Shown: positions 14,660-15,645 of the stretch, one piece after another | Layout: the number at the start of each line of letters is the position of its first letter | Numbering within the stretch: position 1 is the stretch's first letter | NCBI GenBank assembly: GCA_016933985.1 | Contig: JAFGTU010000553.1 | Coordinates: 1 to 15,645, forward strand | Length of the DNA: 15,645 nucleotides | Source of the DNA: Sedimentisphaerales bacterium | GTDB taxonomy: Bacteria > Planctomycetota > Phycisphaerae > Sedimentisphaerales > Anaerobacaceae | Direction: 5' to 3' | Translations under genes and position numbers: made by a program | Notes under the pieces: generated by a model | What the model was told of the DNA's origin: nothing | Databases searched by the model: none | What the model saw: the letters and a program-made list of their open reading frames with translations, nothing else

Positions 14660-15170
14660 AAACAGGCAGATTTACGAGAAGGTGATATGCGATAAGGTCC
14701 CAACGGCCCGTAAGTTCCTCTGGCTGGGCACGTCCGACCTCAAAGACCTCCACGTGGACAAGAAGGGCAGGATGGTCCCATTCCTCGAAGTATTGAGCGA
14801 CCTGGTCAAAAGATCCGTCGAAATAAGATTGCTCCACGCAAAAGAGCCGGGCCCCGCTTTTAGAAGAGACTTCGACAAATATCCCAACCTCATAAAGGGA
14901 ATGGAAAGAATCCTTTGTCCGCGTGTCCACTTCAAAAGCGTCGTAATAGACGGCCGGTTTGCATATACCGGAAGCGCAAATCTAACCGGAGCCGGAATGG
15001 GCGCAAAGAGCGACGACAAGAGAAACTTCGAGGCAGGCATTATTACCGACCAGCCTCAAATCATAAACAAAGTCATCGAGCAATTCGATGCGATATGGCG
15101 CGGAGAGCACTGCAAAACCTGCAAAAGAAAAAAATACTGCGCCGACTACAAGGACCTCCTGCTGAAATGA
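14643..15170 (+). CDS. Phospholipase D-like single-HKD protein with cysteine cluster
   Basis: A 175-aa protein. The ATG at 14643 is the only ATG start downstream of an in-frame stop at 14586; a GAAAGG lies rather far upstream. The C-terminal half has one complete HKD motif, HxKx4D then GSxN: H96, K98, D103, G110, S111, N113. Proteins with a single HKD, such as Nuc-type nucleases, dimerise to form the active site, so a homodimeric phosphodiesterase or nuclease is likely. The N-terminal part (FLWLGTSDLKDL at 25-36) matches the first strand of the PLD fold. An unusual C-terminal tail carries HCKTCKRKKYC (H156, C157, C160, C166), and C92 lies next to the HKD. Together these could bind zinc or an iron-sulfur cluster (inference). 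There is no signal peptide, so it is probably cytoplasmic. The substrate could be nucleic acid or lipid. It is transcribed away from the six-gene cluster and towards hisA. Confidence 0.85.
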   Translation: MLQFITNRQIYEKVICDKVPTARKFLWLGTSDLKDLHVDKKGRMVPFLEVLSDLVKRSVEIRLLHAKEPGPAFRRDFDKYPNLIKGMERILCPRVHFKSVVIDGRFAYTGSANLTGAGMGAKSDDKRNFEAGIITDQPQIINKVIEQFDAIWRGEHCKTCKRKKYCADYKDLLLK

Positions 15171-15178
15171 GTATTTAG

Positions 15179-15197
15179 CCTGCGGTTTTACCGCAGG
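15179..15197. terminator. Hairpin after the phospholipase D-like gene
   Basis: CCTGCGG (15179-15185), loop TTTTA, then CCGCAGG (15191-15197) form a perfect 7-bp stem beginning 9 bases after the stop codon at 15170. No long T-tract follows on the plus strand, so intrinsic termination is uncertain. Confidence 0.42.
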
Positions 15198-15260
15198 TTC
15201 CGACTCTCGCATAGTGATAAGCCCGTCTTTTAGTTGGTTCCTCTTGCGGAAAAAGTGTTT

Positions 15261-15346
15261 GTCATTCCTGCGAAAGATTGTCACCCCTGCGAAAGCAGGG
15301 GCAGGAATTCTTTTCGGCGTGGACCCCCTGCTTTCACGGGGGTGAC
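15261..15346. repeat. Palindromic intergenic repeat element (REP/mini-element-like)
   Basis: GTCACCCCTGCGAAAGCAGGGG at 15280-15301 is an imperfect inverted copy of the segment at 15324-15346 (CCCCCTGCTTTCACGGGGGT plus GAC). Each arm is itself a small palindrome around GCGAAAGC or GTGAAAGC. A partial direct copy, GTCATTCCTGCGAAAG, lies at 15261-15276, and its ATTCCTGC can pair with GCAGGAAT further right. This GTCA-CCC-GCGAAAGC style of repeat is common between genes in many bacterial genomes. It lies between convergent genes and could act as a bidirectional terminator. Confidence 0.62.
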
Positions 15347-15376
15347 ATTGGCGATTTCGGCTTCCCGCAACAGAAA

Positions 15377-15645
15377 CTACTTAGCCGCCGCTATCGCCTC
15401 AGCCAGATTCATTGCCCCCTCGTATAGGCTCCTGCCGATTATCGCCCCATCTGCGCCTAACTCGACGAGCTTCGCAATGTCACTTATTTTGCTGACCCCT
15501 CCGGAAGCAACTATCGGCACATTCACCGCATCGATCAGGGCCTTTGTCCGCTCGAAGTTAGGCCCCGCCATCATCCCGTCTTTGGAGATGTCAGTATAGA
15601 TTATTGCCGCTATCGGAAGTTCCGCGGCCTCGGCGGCGAAATCCA
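15377..15645 (-). CDS. hisA: HisA, ProFAR isomerase, C-terminal part (5' end outside window)
   Basis: The last ~89 residues of a (beta/alpha)8-barrel enzyme of histidine biosynthesis, phosphoribosylformimino-5-aminoimidazole carboxamide ribotide isomerase. It converts ProFAR to PRFAR by an Amadori rearrangement in the cytoplasm. Visible signatures are IIYTDISKDGMMAGPNFE, then PIVASGGVSKISDIAKL and GADGAIIGRSLYEG, which are the beta-6 to beta-8 strands with the phosphate-binding glycines. The ending LAEAIAAAK is typical of HisA. HisF also has GG and GR loops but not the YTDIxxDG block, so HisA is preferred. The frame is open to the window edge. Its stop faces the phospholipase D-like gene across 206 bases. 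Confidence 0.92.
   Translation of the reverse strand, partial: DFAAEAAELPIAAIIYTDISKDGMMAGPNFERTKALIDAVNVPIVASGGVSKISDIAKLVELGADGAIIGRSLYEGAMNLAEAIAAAK

Noticed and set aside
15261..15346. CRISPR array
   Set aside because: The related units are inverted and unevenly spaced, with no series of equal spacers, so it is a palindromic repeat rather than a CRISPR.

Overview
The window looks like a chromosomal segment of an environmental Gram-negative bacterium of moderate to high GC. Planctomycetota (Phycisphaerae or Sedimentisphaerales-like) or a related PVC or Bacteroidota-like lineage is my best guess. The reasons are the secreted sugar epimerase, the large propeller/TPR proteins carrying CxxCH, and the DUF6057-like membrane proteins; this assignment is inference. 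No tRNA, rRNA, CRISPR array or transposase gene was seen.

Layout. (1) Positions 1-584, minus strand: the N-terminal 194 codons of a RidA/chorismatase-like protein that runs off the left edge. (2) Positions 585-922: a 338-base divergent intergenic region with a TATAAT-type promoter candidate. (3) Positions 923-2248, plus: an exported N-acylglucosamine/cellobiose 2-epimerase family enzyme. It converges, with only 19 bases between the stop codons, on (4) a minus-strand cluster of six large genes read from 14455 down to 2268. (5) Positions 14643-15170, plus: a small single-HKD phospholipase D-like protein with a cysteine cluster, divergent from the six-gene cluster. (6) Positions 15171-15376: a convergent intergenic region with a short hairpin and a palindromic repeat element. 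(7) Positions 15377-15645, minus: the C-terminal third of HisA, cut by the right edge.

The six-gene cluster is the centre of interest. In transcription order it encodes membrane protein A (DUF6057-like), propeller protein B, membrane protein C (paralogue of A), propeller protein D (paralogue of B), and then propeller-TPR proteins E and F (paralogues of each other). It therefore looks built from three duplicated pairs: A-B and C-D as a tandem duplicated two-gene module, and E-F as a tandem duplicated longer form. Each of the four propeller proteins has an N-terminal signal or anchor, an Ig-like N-terminal region with a shared PP(D/N)IAP motif, exactly one CxxCH heme-c-type motif, and four recognisable PD40/TolB-like blade motifs. 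E and F add nine and six TPRs.

Within each A-B and C-D module the membrane gene and its propeller gene overlap by 4 bases at non-ATG starts (GTGA and TTGA). This implies translational coupling and matched stoichiometry. A reasonable inference is an envelope complex in which a polytopic inner-membrane protein with a helical-repeat C-terminal domain partners with a possible heme-binding periplasmic propeller, with the TPR forms as further scaffolds. The biochemical function is not known to me and is not revealed by the sequence.
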